The position numbers and the translations under genes were made by a program. The notes beneath the pieces were generated by a model. That model saw nothing but the letters and a program-made list of their open reading frames with translations, was not told where the DNA came from and made no database searches. DNA of 64,000 nucleotides, taken from positions 7,006,001 through 7,070,000 of the forward strand of contig NZ_CP016428.1 in the NCBI RefSeq assembly GCF_001693385.1. The letters run 5' to 3'. Numbering within the stretch: position 1 is the stretch's first letter; the number at the start of each line of letters is the position of its first letter. The DNA comes from Bradyrhizobium icense (GTDB taxonomy: Bacteria; Pseudomonadota; Alphaproteobacteria; Rhizobiales; Xanthobacteraceae). Shown one piece after another: positions 15,373 to 24,039 of the stretch.

Positions 15373-16437
15373 ATGGTGAAAACGCCGATGCGGATTGCCC
15401 AAATGGCGCCTCTGGCCGAAAGCGTTCCGCCCAAGCTTTACGGCGGCACGGAGCGCGTGGTGGCGTGGCTGATCGATGAGTTGGTGAGCCTGGGGCATGA
15501 GGTGACGCTGTTTGCCAGCGGGGACTCGGTTGTGTCAGCCCGGCTTCATGCCGTTTGGCCTCGGGCTCTTCGCCTCGGCCGGCCGCGGACCGACCCGATG
15601 GTTGCCCAGGCGGCGTTATTGGAAGCCGTCGCCCGCAACGCGACCGAGTTCGATGTCATTCACGCGCATATCGATTGGCTGCACCTGCCGCTTCTGAGCC
15701 GGCTTGGCGTCCCGTTTCTGACCACCTGCCATGGGCGGATGGACTTGCCCGGCTTTGCGGACGTGGTCCGTCACTTTCCCGACGCGCCGTTCGTTTCGAT
15801 ATCGGATAATCAGCGCACTCCCTTGCATGAGGCTAACTGGATCGGCACCATCTATCATGGCCTGCCGGCCGACCTGTTTCGGCCTTCGTTCGAGGCCGGC
15901 TCTTACCTTGCCTTCCTGGGCCGGCTGACGGCGGAGAAAGGACCGGAAGCCGCCATCCGGATCGCGCGCGCCGCCAAGATGCCGCTTCGTATCGCCGCGA
16001 AGGTGCCACGCGGAGATAGAAGTTACTTCAAGGAACAACTCGAGCCGCAGATCGATGGCGAGCAGGTCCAGCTCACCGGTGAGGTCAATGATGATGCCAA
16101 GCGGCAGTTTCTGGCGGGCGCTGCGGCGCTATTGTTTCCGATCGATTGGCCAGAACCCTTCGGGCTTGTCATGATCGAGGCGATGGCGTGCGGCACGCCC
16201 GTCATCGCGTTCAAATCAGGCTCGGTGCCCGAGGTCATCGACAACGGCATTACCGGCTTTGTCGTAGCGGATGAAGCAGAAGCGGTCGAAGCGATCGGAA
16301 GACTTTCCGAACTCGATCGAAGCCAGGTGCGCAGGCATTTCGAAAAGAGGTTTACGGCAAGGCGGATGGCGCAAGAATATCTTCGTCATTACACTGCACT
16401 GGCTAGCAACCGCGCCAATGAAGCCATCCCCGCATGA
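15373..16437 (+). CDS. GT4 family glycosyltransferase
   Basis: The 354-residue protein begins with MAPLAESVPPKLYGGTERVV, the nucleotide-sugar glycosyltransferase-4 N-terminus with the loop PPxxYGGTE. It carries the C-terminal donor-site motif PEPFGLVMIEAMACGTPVIA followed by SGSVPEVI. It transfers a sugar from a nucleotide donor to an unknown acceptor. The start at 15373 is used; ATG 15388 (MRIAQMAP) is an equally good alternative. It is probably co-transcribed with the TreT-like gene 32 bases upstream. Confidence 0.85.
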   Translation: MVKTPMRIAQMAPLAESVPPKLYGGTERVVAWLIDELVSLGHEVTLFASGDSVVSARLHAVWPRALRLGRPRTDPMVAQAALLEAVARNATEFDVIHAHIDWLHLPLLSRLGVPFLTTCHGRMDLPGFADVVRHFPDAPFVSISDNQRTPLHEANWIGTIYHGLPADLFRPSFEAGSYLAFLGRLTAEKGPEAAIRIARAAKMPLRIAAKVPRGDRSYFKEQLEPQIDGEQVQLTGEVNDDAKRQFLAGAAALLFPIDWPEPFGLVMIEAMACGTPVIAFKSGSVPEVIDNGITGFVVADEAEAVEAIGRLSELDRSQVRRHFEKRFTARRMAQEYLRHYTALASNRANEAIPA

Positions 16438-16465
16438 GCGGAGCCGTCGTGTGTAAGCTTCTTGG

Positions 16466-17585
16466 CTACCTTCTACCGGCAGCCGCTACAGCCGCCGGGG
16501 GCTCGCTCTTCTTCCCGAGAATCCGGTCGGAGCCGAACCGAATGGTCCACTGCGCTACCGACAGCAGGAGCGATTCATAGATCGCCACGCATTGCTCGAG
16601 TTCCCGGTCGGTGGATGGCGGACAGTTCGGACGGTTGCGGACGATCATAGTGGTCGTCGACCAGCTCAGCAGCGCCGCCTTGCACGCGACGATCAGGCCG
16701 TATACCCGGTCGGGCTCGAGCAGGGGTTCGATGGCCTCGATCTTGACGTCGGCCTTTAGCGCAAGCGCAGCGACGACGTGCGCGTATTCACCCCTCACCG
16801 CAAACCGGTTCACGATCGAATCGTTGAGCTTGCCCGTGCGATTGAGCGCAACGACTTCGCTTTGCGCCTTTGTATAGTCAATCGCCTTCCGGGCTGCGCC
16901 CTGTCCAGCGCTTGCCGCAACAGAACCTTTGGTTCTCTGCCGTGCAACGGGTCGCGAGGCCGTCAGGAACCGCGCGCGAACCACGTCGGCGACCTTGTCC
17001 AGCAGTTCCCGCAGCAGGCTGCCGGGAATGTCCAACCGAAGACCGAGCTTTTCCGCGAGGACTTCGTCACGCTCAGCCCGTCCCACCAGCGTCGCATAGC
17101 CGCATTCGGAGAAGCGCGCCGGCGTTGCGCGCAAGCGCATTGGAGACGTTGACGTCGCCAAATCGCATCAGCGCATCGGTCAGCGCCTCATTGAGGATCT
17201 TTCTGTCCGAGATCGCCAGCAGATGGTGCTGGCTGCGGCTCTTGACGATTTCAAGAAGGTCGGCATCCACCAGGCAGTTGGAGCATCTGAGAACCGGCGC
17301 CGCCAGCACGTGGTTTTCGTGAAATGCGAGCTTGCGAATGGTCTGACGCGGAGGCCGGTCGATGGTGGAAAGGGCTTCGCTGAGCTGGACCACGGTTTTC
17401 GCGTCCACCCGCTCGATCAGGTGGGCGAGCACGCCATCGACTGCAGCGATCTGCGAGTCTCCGAGCCGATCGACGTTGGACAGGAACAGGTCCGTCACCT
17501 CCCCGAAAATTCGGGCATCGTGCTCGGGTCCCTCCTTTTCGGCGCCGTTCAACTCCGCGCGCAGGCTCGACGATGCGGCTGGCAT
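16466..17585 (-). pseudogene. DUF2336 protein gene, frameshifted
   Basis: Two overlapping minus-strand frames together make one DUF2336 protein. The first (start ATG 17585, MPAASSSLRAEL) carries the N-terminal helical repeats through NALARNAGA and then runs out of frame to a stop at 17073. The second continues the family sequence from ARFSECGYATLVGRAE to the end at 16466. The junction is in the GC dinucleotide run at 17114-17120; restoring two bases (CG) would rejoin NAGA with RFSECGY. The family is alphaproteobacterial, helical and of unknown function. A true mutation and a sequencing error cannot be told apart here. Confidence 0.8.
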
Positions 17586-18279
17586 GGCTAGCTCAGCTCC
17601 ATCCGGATCGTCCAGGGTCGCCGCAACGCCTCCGGCCGGGGCCAACCCATCGCGCGGATCGCCGGCATCTTCGTGAATCCATCGGCAGCGGAAGCAACGA
17701 GCATGTGAGTGCCACTCGAAAGGCTGGTTTCGGCAGCCCTTTCACTCCAACGAAAGCAATGAGGCGCGCGCGAGCAATAGCCACTGATCGTACCCGGTCT
17801 TCCCTAACGGGTGGTTGTTCCGGATCCGGAATTTTCCGCATTTGTACGGAGTTTGGTAGCGAAGGAAAGGTCATGCCCATGGGCCGACAGCCGGGCGAAA
17901 TCGCCGTTCCGAAGACGGCCGCGCGGATATCCGCCCTGTTCCTTCTTCGAAACCCATGGACTACCCCAATGGACCAGGCAAAAGCGCAGCCGTCAAAACC
18001 GAGTTGTCTTGCATCTGCGCTTCGCCCGACGTGGCGCGCTCGCAACAGTCCAGGAAGTGTTGGCGCGAGCCATTGCAGCTTCGCAGCGTTGGCGCATAAT
18101 TCACTTTGGACGGCGCAGCACTTTTGATTCGAACATCGGCAGAAATCGAGCAACCACACCGGGTGACTCCCGCGTGATGGATGACGCGTGCGGCAGCGCA
18201 AACCGCGTGCAGCGCCCCCAATGAACAGCGGCCAGCACCGCACGCAACCCTTCGCACGCAACCCTTGGGGAACGGCTCA
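17586..18279. other. Gene-free stretch of about 700 bases
   Basis: No supported gene was seen. Several frames of 108-222 codons overlap on both strands (for example minus 17593-18261 and plus 17811-18224), but they have no ribosome site, no recognised motif and Cys/Arg-rich compositions typical of spurious frames in GC-rich DNA. The direct repeat CGCACGCAACCCTT occurs twice in tandem-like fashion near 18239-18265, just before the next gene. Confidence 0.5.
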
Positions 18280-18546
18280 ATGACCATCCATCATACAAGC
18301 AAGATCGCACTTCTCTTCGCCCTCGCCGTCGCGGCGACCGCGCTTTCCGCACGCCCAAGCCTCGCCTTCTCGGAGGCGCAGCAGATGTGCACCGGCGACG
18401 CCATGCGGTTCTGCGGCCATGAAGTGCCCAACGTCCAGCGAATCACCGCCTGCATGGTCAGGCACCGCGCGCAGCTCAGTCCGGGCTGCCGCGCCGTGAT
18501 GGAGCGCGAAGGCGCCGCCCGGAGGCGAGCCGCTGCCGCGCAGTAG
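18280..18546 (+). CDS. Small secreted cysteine-rich-repeat protein
   Basis: The 88-residue precursor has a signal peptide (about 1-27, ending SLAFS). A mature segment follows with C-x5-A-MRFCGHEVPNVQRITACM and LSPGCR. Its spacing of C, FC, C and SPxCR matches a single cysteine-rich repeat of the GLG1 type (PF00839), which is common in small exported proteins of Bradyrhizobium-like bacteria. Four cysteines probably form two disulfides. ATG 18280 begins the signal peptide, and the in-frame extension to 18181 has none. A strong terminator follows. Confidence 0.75.
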   Translation: MTIHHTSKIALLFALAVAATALSARPSLAFSEAQQMCTGDAMRFCGHEVPNVQRITACMVRHRAQLSPGCRAVMEREGAARRRAAAAQ

Positions 18547-18574
18547 ACCGGTCGCCTCAGTTGACGCCGAATGC

Positions 18575-18611
18575 AAAACGGCCTCGGCGGGAGCAATGCT
18601 GAGGCCGTTTT
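18575..18611. terminator. Bidirectional terminator hairpin
   Basis: AAAACGGCCTC pairs perfectly with GAGGCCGTTTT around a 15-base loop. The A and T runs on either side allow it to work for the plus-strand secreted protein gene and for the minus-strand gene ending at 18709. Confidence 0.85.
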
Positions 18612-18708
18612 CGTGTGTGGATTGTTTGGCGACGCCCGCGGCAATCGATGGATTGCTGCGGCGGATATCAGTTCGGGCTTGAGCGCGCATCGGCGGCGCT
18701 CGCCGTAG

Positions 18709-20316
18709 CTACTCTCCCCACAGCGCGAACGCGTCGTTGAACGCGCGTTCGCCCGGAGAGCCCTTTTCGATCGCGATGATGGCGCGGCGCTGGTTGACGT
18801 AGACCAGCGGCACGTCGAACCAGGAGCGCTCCTTCAGAAGCTGCAAATTGCGGGCGCGGTCGGAATCGACGTTGGAGAGGCCGACCAGGAAGAAGCCGTC
18901 GGTGACCTTCACGGCGAGGCCTGCGAGGGGCGTGCCGCGCGCCTGCTCGTTGGACTTCATCAGGATGCCCGGCACGTTGCCGACGCCGCCGCCGGAAAAA
19001 TCCTGCGGCAGGATGAAGGTCAATTCCGCGGTGTGGCTCGCCGGCAGCGAGGTATCGGTGTTGCGGCGGAACGACATCGTCATCTTGAACTTGCGGTCGG
19101 GAATCTCGATGTCGGCGCGCACGGCAATGTCCGGCTTCTGGTTGCCGCTCGCCTTGATCGGTTCGGTGCGCCAGATCACCGAGCCGACATATTGCTTGCC
19201 CTTGGGATCGGACGGGTCCTCGTCATACAGCACGACGCGCTGCGCCACCGGCGCGACGTTTTCGCCCGGCGAGGGCTGGCCGACGCGATCCGGAATCTTC
19301 GGGCGCGACTGCGGCGCGGCCGGATCCTTTGGCGCTTCCACGACGGAGGAGGATTTGAACAGGCCGCTCACGGCTGTGACGACCGACTTGCCCCACAGGA
19401 TGCCGGCGCCGACCAGAATGAGCACGATGCCGACGGCAATCGCGCTCTTGAACGGAAACGCGGCGCCCGTGCGGGTGCGCTTATTCGGAGGCTCGCGGTC
19501 GCGGTCCTGCGACAGCCGCGGGCGATCGCGCAGCGGCGGCGGCGCGTGGCGGTCGGCTTCCTCCGCCGACTCGTCATACGAATAGGGCACCTCGGGATCG
19601 GCGCCGCGGTCTTCCATGCTCGGCTCGAGCCGGTCGAATTCCGGCGAGGGCGACGGCACGTTGGCATAGGTTTTCCGCGCGTTGCGGTTGGCTTGCGCGG
19701 CGGCGCGGCCAAGATCGTCGGCATCGGCGGCGATGTCGCGGAAGCCGCGCATTCCCGGCGGCTGCGGCATCGGCGGCGGGCCGCCATTCTCTGGGCCGCG
19801 GCGGGGGCCGCGCTCGCGGGGCGGCGGTGGCGGCAGGCCGGCGTCCTGCGTCGGAATCTGCGGCGGCTGCGGGCGCGGCGCGCCGGGCGGCGACGCATCG
19901 GGACGCAGGTTGCGCGGCGGTCGCGGCTCGTCCTGACCAAGCGGCGGACGGCCGTCGCGCGAGGGGCCTTGCGAAGGCGGCCGCGGGCGCGGCGTACCCG
20001 GCGGCGTGGCAGCCGCTTCGGGCGGGCGGGCATTGGCGCGGCGGAAGGCATCCCCGCCGCGCGCGGCCCCGCCAGCGCCGGGCCGCGAAGCCTCGCGGGC
20101 GCGTTGGGCCGCTTCCGATTCGACCTTGCGCACGGCCTCTTCCAGCGACAGCCGCTCGCGAGTGATTTCGGATTCGGAAAGCGGCGGCTGCACGCTGCGC
20201 AACTGCGCGATCAGCGCGGTGCGCGCCCGCTCATAGAGCGCACGACGGCTCTCGCCTGGAGCATTGGGGTCCAGGCCGGCGATAGCGCGTGCGATCAGCG
20301 GGTAATAATCAGCCAT
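18709..20316 (-). CDS. Conserved hypothetical membrane protein with proline-rich linker
   Basis: The 535-residue protein has four parts. They are a conserved helical N-terminus (YYPLIARAIAGLDPNAPGES and ERARTALIAQL), a very long Pro/Arg-rich disordered region (about 75-275), one membrane helix (SAIAVGIVLILVGAGILWG, about 290-310), and a C-terminal domain of about 190 residues. This last domain has VLYDEDPSDPKGKQYVGSV and ends GERAFNDAFALWGE. The C-terminal domain probably lies outside the cytoplasm. No function is known to me. It lies 37 bases downstream of purA on the same strand and is probably co-transcribed. GAAGAGAA precedes the ATG. Confidence 0.8.
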   Translation of the reverse strand: MADYYPLIARAIAGLDPNAPGESRRALYERARTALIAQLRSVQPPLSESEITRERLSLEEAVRKVESEAAQRAREASRPGAGGAARGGDAFRRANARPPEAAATPPGTPRPRPPSQGPSRDGRPPLGQDEPRPPRNLRPDASPPGAPRPQPPQIPTQDAGLPPPPPRERGPRRGPENGGPPPMPQPPGMRGFRDIAADADDLGRAAAQANRNARKTYANVPSPSPEFDRLEPSMEDRGADPEVPYSYDESAEEADRHAPPPLRDRPRLSQDRDREPPNKRTRTGAAFPFKSAIAVGIVLILVGAGILWGKSVVTAVSGLFKSSSVVEAPKDPAAPQSRPKIPDRVGQPSPGENVAPVAQRVVLYDEDPSDPKGKQYVGSVIWRTEPIKASGNQKPDIAVRADIEIPDRKFKMTMSFRRNTDTSLPASHTAELTFILPQDFSGGGVGNVPGILMKSNEQARGTPLAGLAVKVTDGFFLVGLSNVDSDRARNLQLLKERSWFDVPLVYVNQRRAIIAIEKGSPGERAFNDAFALWGE

Positions 20317-20353
20317 TTCTCTTCAATACTGCAGACCCGGCGGTAACATCCCG

Positions 20354-21646
20354 TTAAGCCTCGAACGGGTTCTGTACCAGGATAGTATCCTCGCGTTCGG
20401 GGCTCGTGGAAAGCAATGCAATCGGACAACCCACGAGTTCCTCGACCCGGCGGACATATTTAATGGCCTGGGCCGGCAAGTCCGCCCAGGAGCGGGCATT
20501 GGCGGTCGGCTCTTTCCAGCCCTCGATGGTCTCGTAGACCGGAACCACCCGGGCCTGGGCGCCCTCGCCCGCTGGCAGATGGTCGATTTCCTTGCCGTCC
20601 AGCATATAACCCGTGCAGACCTCGATGGTGTCGAAGCCGTCGAGAATATCGAGTTTTGTCAGCGCCAGACCGGTGATGCCGCAGGTGCGGACGGTTTGCC
20701 GCACCAAGGCGGCATCGAACCAGCCGCAGCGCCGCGGGCGGCCGGTGTTGGTGCCGAACTCGCGGCCCCGCTCGCCGATCTTGCGGCCGATCTCGTTGTC
20801 CTGTTCGGTCGGGAACGGGCCCTGGCCAACCCGCGTCGTATAGGCCTTGCAGATGCCGAGCACATAGCCGACAGCGCTCGCGCCCATGCCGGTGCCGGTC
20901 GCGGCCTGTGCGGCCACCGTGTTGGACGAAGTGACGTAGGGATAGGTGCCGTGATCGACATCGAGCAGCGCGCCCTGCGCGCCCTCGAACAGGATGCGCT
21001 TGCCCTCACGGCGCTTGAGATCCAGCAGCCGCCACACCGTCTCCGCATAGGGCAAAAGCTTTGGCGCCAGCGCGGTAAGCTCTTTCAGAATGCCGTTGCC
21101 GTCGATCTCCTCGAGATTGAGGCCGCGCCGCAGCGCATTGTGGTGCGCCAGCAGGCGGTCGATCTTGTGCGGCAGCGTGTCGAGGTCGGCTAAGTCCATC
21201 AGGCGAATCGCGCGGCGGCCGACCTTGTCCTCATAGGCCGGGCCGATGCCGCGGCGCGTGGTCCCGATCGCGGTGGCCGTGTTGGCGGATTCGCGGAGCG
21301 CATCGAGCTCGCGGTGCATCGGCAGGATCAAGGTGACGTTTTCGGCAATGCGCAGGTTTTCCGGACCGACGGCGACGCCCTGGCCCTTCAGCCGCACCAC
21401 CTCGTCGAGGAAGGCTTGCGGATCGAACACCACGCCATTGCCGATGACGGCAAGCTTCGACGGCCGCAGCACGCCGGACGGCAGCAGCGCGAGCTTGTAG
21501 GTCTCGCCGTTGATGACGAGCGTATGACCGGCATTATGGCCGCCCTGGAAGCGCACGACGATATCGGCCTGCTCCGACAACCAGTCGACGATCTTGCCCT
21601 TCCCTTCGTCACCCCACTGGGCGCCGACGACGACAACATTGGCCAT
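20354..21646 (-). CDS. purA: Adenylosuccinate synthetase
   Basis: PurA joins IMP and aspartate using GTP, the first step from IMP to AMP in purine synthesis. The 430-residue protein has the signature [12 protein letters not shown] (Asp13, Lys16), GGHNAGHT with the catalytic histidine, [14 protein letters not shown] for IMP binding, and the C-terminal guanine-binding part [12 protein letters not shown]. The length is normal. Start and end agree with the family. The proline-rich membrane protein gene follows closely downstream. The 289 bases upstream hold a degenerate dispersed repeat at 21681. Confidence 0.98.
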   Translation of the reverse strand: MANVVVVGAQWGDEGKGKIVDWLSEQADIVVRFQGGHNAGHTLVINGETYKLALLPSGVLRPSKLAVIGNGVVFDPQAFLDEVVRLKGQGVAVGPENLRIAENVTLILPMHRELDALRESANTATAIGTTRRGIGPAYEDKVGRRAIRLMDLADLDTLPHKIDRLLAHHNALRRGLNLEEIDGNGILKELTALAPKLLPYAETVWRLLDLKRREGKRILFEGAQGALLDVDHGTYPYVTSSNTVAAQAATGTGMGASAVGYVLGICKAYTTRVGQGPFPTEQDNEIGRKIGERGREFGTNTGRPRRCGWFDAALVRQTVRTCGITGLALTKLDILDGFDTIEVCTGYMLDGKEIDHLPAGEGAQARVVPVYETIEGWKEPTANARSWADLPAQAIKYVRRVEELVGCPIALLSTSPEREDTILVQNPFEA

Positions 21647-21680
21647 TTTTAAGGTGTTCCCTGCAAATCTCTTGGTTCCA

Positions 21681-21728
21681 GCATGATTTCACCGGAGAAC
21701 CGGTACTGACGTTTCCGGACCATGCTCT
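21681..21728. repeat. Degenerate rhizobial GCATGAT repeat, family R6
   Basis: GCATGATTT at the left, CGGAGAACCGGTACTGACG in the middle and TTTCCGGACCATGCTC at the right form a worn inverted repeat. It resembles the better-kept copy at 63453-63499. It lies upstream of purA. Confidence 0.55.
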
Positions 21729-21935
21729 AGCTCGCCCAGCCAAAATCACGGCCGGGGCCGCTCGCGTGCAGGGCGCCCCACCGGATAAAGGAAGCAGGTG
21801 ATCTAGGCAAGCAAGAAGGCGGCTTTAAGAGGGCCTTAGAGCGGCTCCAACCCATTGATATCCCCGTAAAATCCTGGCCATCCCGGCCTTGCGCGGGCGA
21901 GAATCGCATTAACATTCGGCAATGACGGAAAGGCC

Positions 21936-22409
21936 ATGTCCAAAACCACCCGTGCAACGGTAGCGCTGGAAAAGCTCGGCGTGAAATTCGCCCTGCACGC
22001 TTACGACTACGACCCGGATGCAGCGAGCATTGGCTTACAGGCGGCGGAAGCCCTCGGCGTCGACGCGGCGCGCGTGCTGAAGACGCTGATGGCCGAAGTC
22101 GACGGCAGGCCGGTCTGTGCCGTGGTGCCGTCTGACTGCGAGGTCAGCATGAAAAAACTCGCGGCCGCCTTCAACGCCAAGGCGGCGAAGATGATGCGGC
22201 CGGCGGATGCCGAACGGCTGACCGGCTATCATGTCGGCGGCATCTCGCCGTTCGGACAGAAGAAGCGCGTGCCGGTCGCGATCGAAGAAGCCGCGCTCGG
22301 CCATACAAGCGTGTTCCTCAATGGCGGCCAGCGCGGCCTGCAGATCGAACTCGATCCCAACGACGCCGTGAAGGCTGCGGGCGCGATTGCGCGGGCGCTC
22401 GTGGCGTGA
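21936..22409 (+). CDS. ybaK: Cys-tRNA(Pro)/Cys-tRNA(Cys) deacylase, YbaK/EbsC family
   Basis: This 157-residue single-domain editing protein hydrolyses cysteine wrongly attached to tRNA(Pro), acting in trans with prolyl-tRNA synthetase. Family features are visible: KFALHAYDYDPDAASIGLQA near the N-terminus, VLKTLMAEVDGRPVCAVVPS, the KK pair in SMKKLAAAF, and GYHVGGISPFGQKK. The length and start are typical. It is divergent from purA and separated from the next, opposite gene by 25 bases. Confidence 0.93.
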   Translation: MSKTTRATVALEKLGVKFALHAYDYDPDAASIGLQAAEALGVDAARVLKTLMAEVDGRPVCAVVPSDCEVSMKKLAAAFNAKAAKMMRPADAERLTGYHVGGISPFGQKKRVPVAIEEAALGHTSVFLNGGQRGLQIELDPNDAVKAAGAIARALVA

Positions 22410-22434
22410 GCGGCCTTCGCCACGGCGGAGAGCC

Positions 22435-22617
22435 CTATTTGGTGAGTTTGGGCTGCGTCTGCGCCCATAGCATCGCTTCGATGATGGCCTCGCGCAGTTT
22501 TGGGCGCTGCTCTTCATCGCATTCGATGAACGCCAATATGGAATTGGCGCGAACGGCAAACTGGTGACGTGTTTCGGCTTCTTCGGCCGACATCGGCTTG
22601 TTCAAGGAATGATCCAT
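22435..22617 (-). CDS. Small conserved hypothetical protein
   Basis: The product has about 60 residues and is soluble and helical (EAETRHQFAVRANSILAFIE followed by CDEEQRPKLREAIIEAMLWA). One cysteine is present. No family name or function is known to me. The ATG at 22617 (MDHSLNK) was taken; in-frame ATGs at 22620 and 22626 are possible, and none has a clear ribosome site. It converges on the deacylase gene. Confidence 0.55.
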   Translation of the reverse strand: MDHSLNKPMSAEEAETRHQFAVRANSILAFIECDEEQRPKLREAIIEAMLWAQTQPKLTK

Positions 22618-22972
22618 CATCTGCAAAGTTCGATGTCACGGACAGGCCAAACTCTTAGGAGGCGAATCGCCTGCAGCCCGTGGTCCCTACGATCGAACGA
22701 ACGCCCAATACTGAAAGTAGCCCCGAACAACTCACTGCATGTGCCCCGGAAAACAAACCAAGGTTGGGTCACATGAATCAATCGTCCTTTGATTGCATAC
22801 TTGCCCTGCCGCTGGCAACCCCAAACGACTGACAAGGCGGGCTGCATGGTCGCGATGCATCTTGCACCATTGATGAGCGGCGCAAATCCGTGTCTGTGAC
22901 AGGGGCCGGGCCACATTCCGGCCCGGCGTCGATCGCCGGGCGGGCCGCGGCGCCATGAACCGGTCCCAATCT
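22618..22972. other. Gene-free stretch with GC-rich hairpin
   Basis: No supported gene was seen. A GC-rich inverted sequence (GGGGCCGGGCCACATTCCGG followed by CCCGG near 22902-22925) could form a hairpin. The right end runs into an R7 repeat that abuts the EamA gene. Confidence 0.4.
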
Positions 22973-23030
22973 TGGTTTGACGCGTTTTCTTTGCGCGAAC
23001 CGGTGTCCACTTCGCTTGAAAACGCTATGG
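22973..23030. repeat. Rhizobial GACGCGTTTTC repeat, family R7
   Basis: TTTGACGCGTTTTCTTTGCG, CGAACCGGTGTCCACTTCGC and TTGAAAACGCTATGG together form an imperfect palindrome (GCGTTTTC against GAAAACGC). It ends eight bases before the start of the EamA gene, so it would be in that gene's leader or promoter. Confidence 0.65.
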
Positions 23031-23037
23031 ACCGCGA

Positions 23038-23967
23038 ATGTCGGCTACCGAACAGACTTCACCCGCACGATCCGCGAATTGGCTCGCCAATCAACCTTAT
23101 CTGCTGCTCAGCATCACCGCGCTGTGCTGGGCCGGCAATGCCATCGTCGGGCGGTTGGCCGCCGGCCACATTCCACCGGTGACGCTTTCATTCCTGCGTT
23201 GGTCGTTCGCGTTCCTGATCATCCTGCCGTTTGCCTGGAAGCATCTTGTAAAGGACTGGGCCGCGATCCGCAGCCGGCTCGGCATCATGATCGTGCTCTC
23301 CGTCACCGGCATCGGCGCCTTCAACACGCTGCAGTACTGGGCGCTGGAGCACACCCAGGCGCTGAACACGCTGTTGTTGCAGTCGGCAGGACCGCTGGTG
23401 GTCGCGGTGTGGTCGCTCGTGCTGCTCGGGGTGCGGCTGACGCTGGCGCAGGCCGCCGGCGTTCTGCTCTCGATGGCCGGCGTGCTCATCATTCTGATGC
23501 ATGGCGACCTCACCAAGCTATCCGGCATCGACTTCAACATCGGCGACCTGATCTTCCTGGTGGCGCTGGCGATCTTCGGCATCTATTCGGTGCTGTCGCT
23601 GAAGCGACCCGCGATCCACGGCCTGTCGTTTGTCGCCTTCACCTTCGGCGCCGGCGCGGCCTGCCTGATCCCGCTGTTCATCTGGGAATTATTCGCGCGG
23701 CCGCTGATGCAGATCGACGCCGCGAATATGCTGACGCTCGCCTACGTCGCGCTGTTTCCCTCGACCATCGCCTATCTCTGCTTCAATCGCGGCGTGCAAC
23801 TAATCGGCGCCAACCGCGCAGCCCCGTTCTTTCACGTGGTACCGGTGTTCGGCACCGTCATGTCGATCATCTTCCTCGGCGAGCATCCGCAGGCGTTCCA
23901 CTTCATCGGCTTTGCGCTGGTGCTGACGGGGGTGTTTGTCGCGTCGCGGAAGCCTCAAACTGCTTAG
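23038..23967 (+). CDS. EamA/DMT-superfamily transporter
   Basis: The 309-residue protein has ten hydrophobic segments arranged as two EamA repeats (YLLLSITALCWAGNAIVGRL in the first; GDLIFLVALAIFGIYSVLSL begins the second). It belongs to the drug/metabolite exporter superfamily; the substrate cannot be told from sequence. It is clearly paralogous to the transporter at 38280-39215, sharing NQPYLLLS-x-T, CWAGN/FWAGN and NRAAPFFH-x-VPVFG. The start at 23038 is fixed by the R7 repeat ending just upstream. Confidence 0.88.
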   Translation: MSATEQTSPARSANWLANQPYLLLSITALCWAGNAIVGRLAAGHIPPVTLSFLRWSFAFLIILPFAWKHLVKDWAAIRSRLGIMIVLSVTGIGAFNTLQYWALEHTQALNTLLLQSAGPLVVAVWSLVLLGVRLTLAQAAGVLLSMAGVLIILMHGDLTKLSGIDFNIGDLIFLVALAIFGIYSVLSLKRPAIHGLSFVAFTFGAGAACLIPLFIWELFARPLMQIDAANMLTLAYVALFPSTIAYLCFNRGVQLIGANRAAPFFHVVPVFGTVMSIIFLGEHPQAFHFIGFALVLTGVFVASRKPQTA

Positions 23968-24039
23968 AACCTGTACTCATATCGCCGATGTCTGATTTCT
24001 GAGCTCAAGCGGACACACCTTTGAGCACAGGTGGATGCC

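Noticed and set aside
17593..18261. 222-codon minus-strand frame and overlapping plus-strand frames
   Set aside because: They overlap one another, are Cys/Arg-rich, and lack ribosome sites and motifs.
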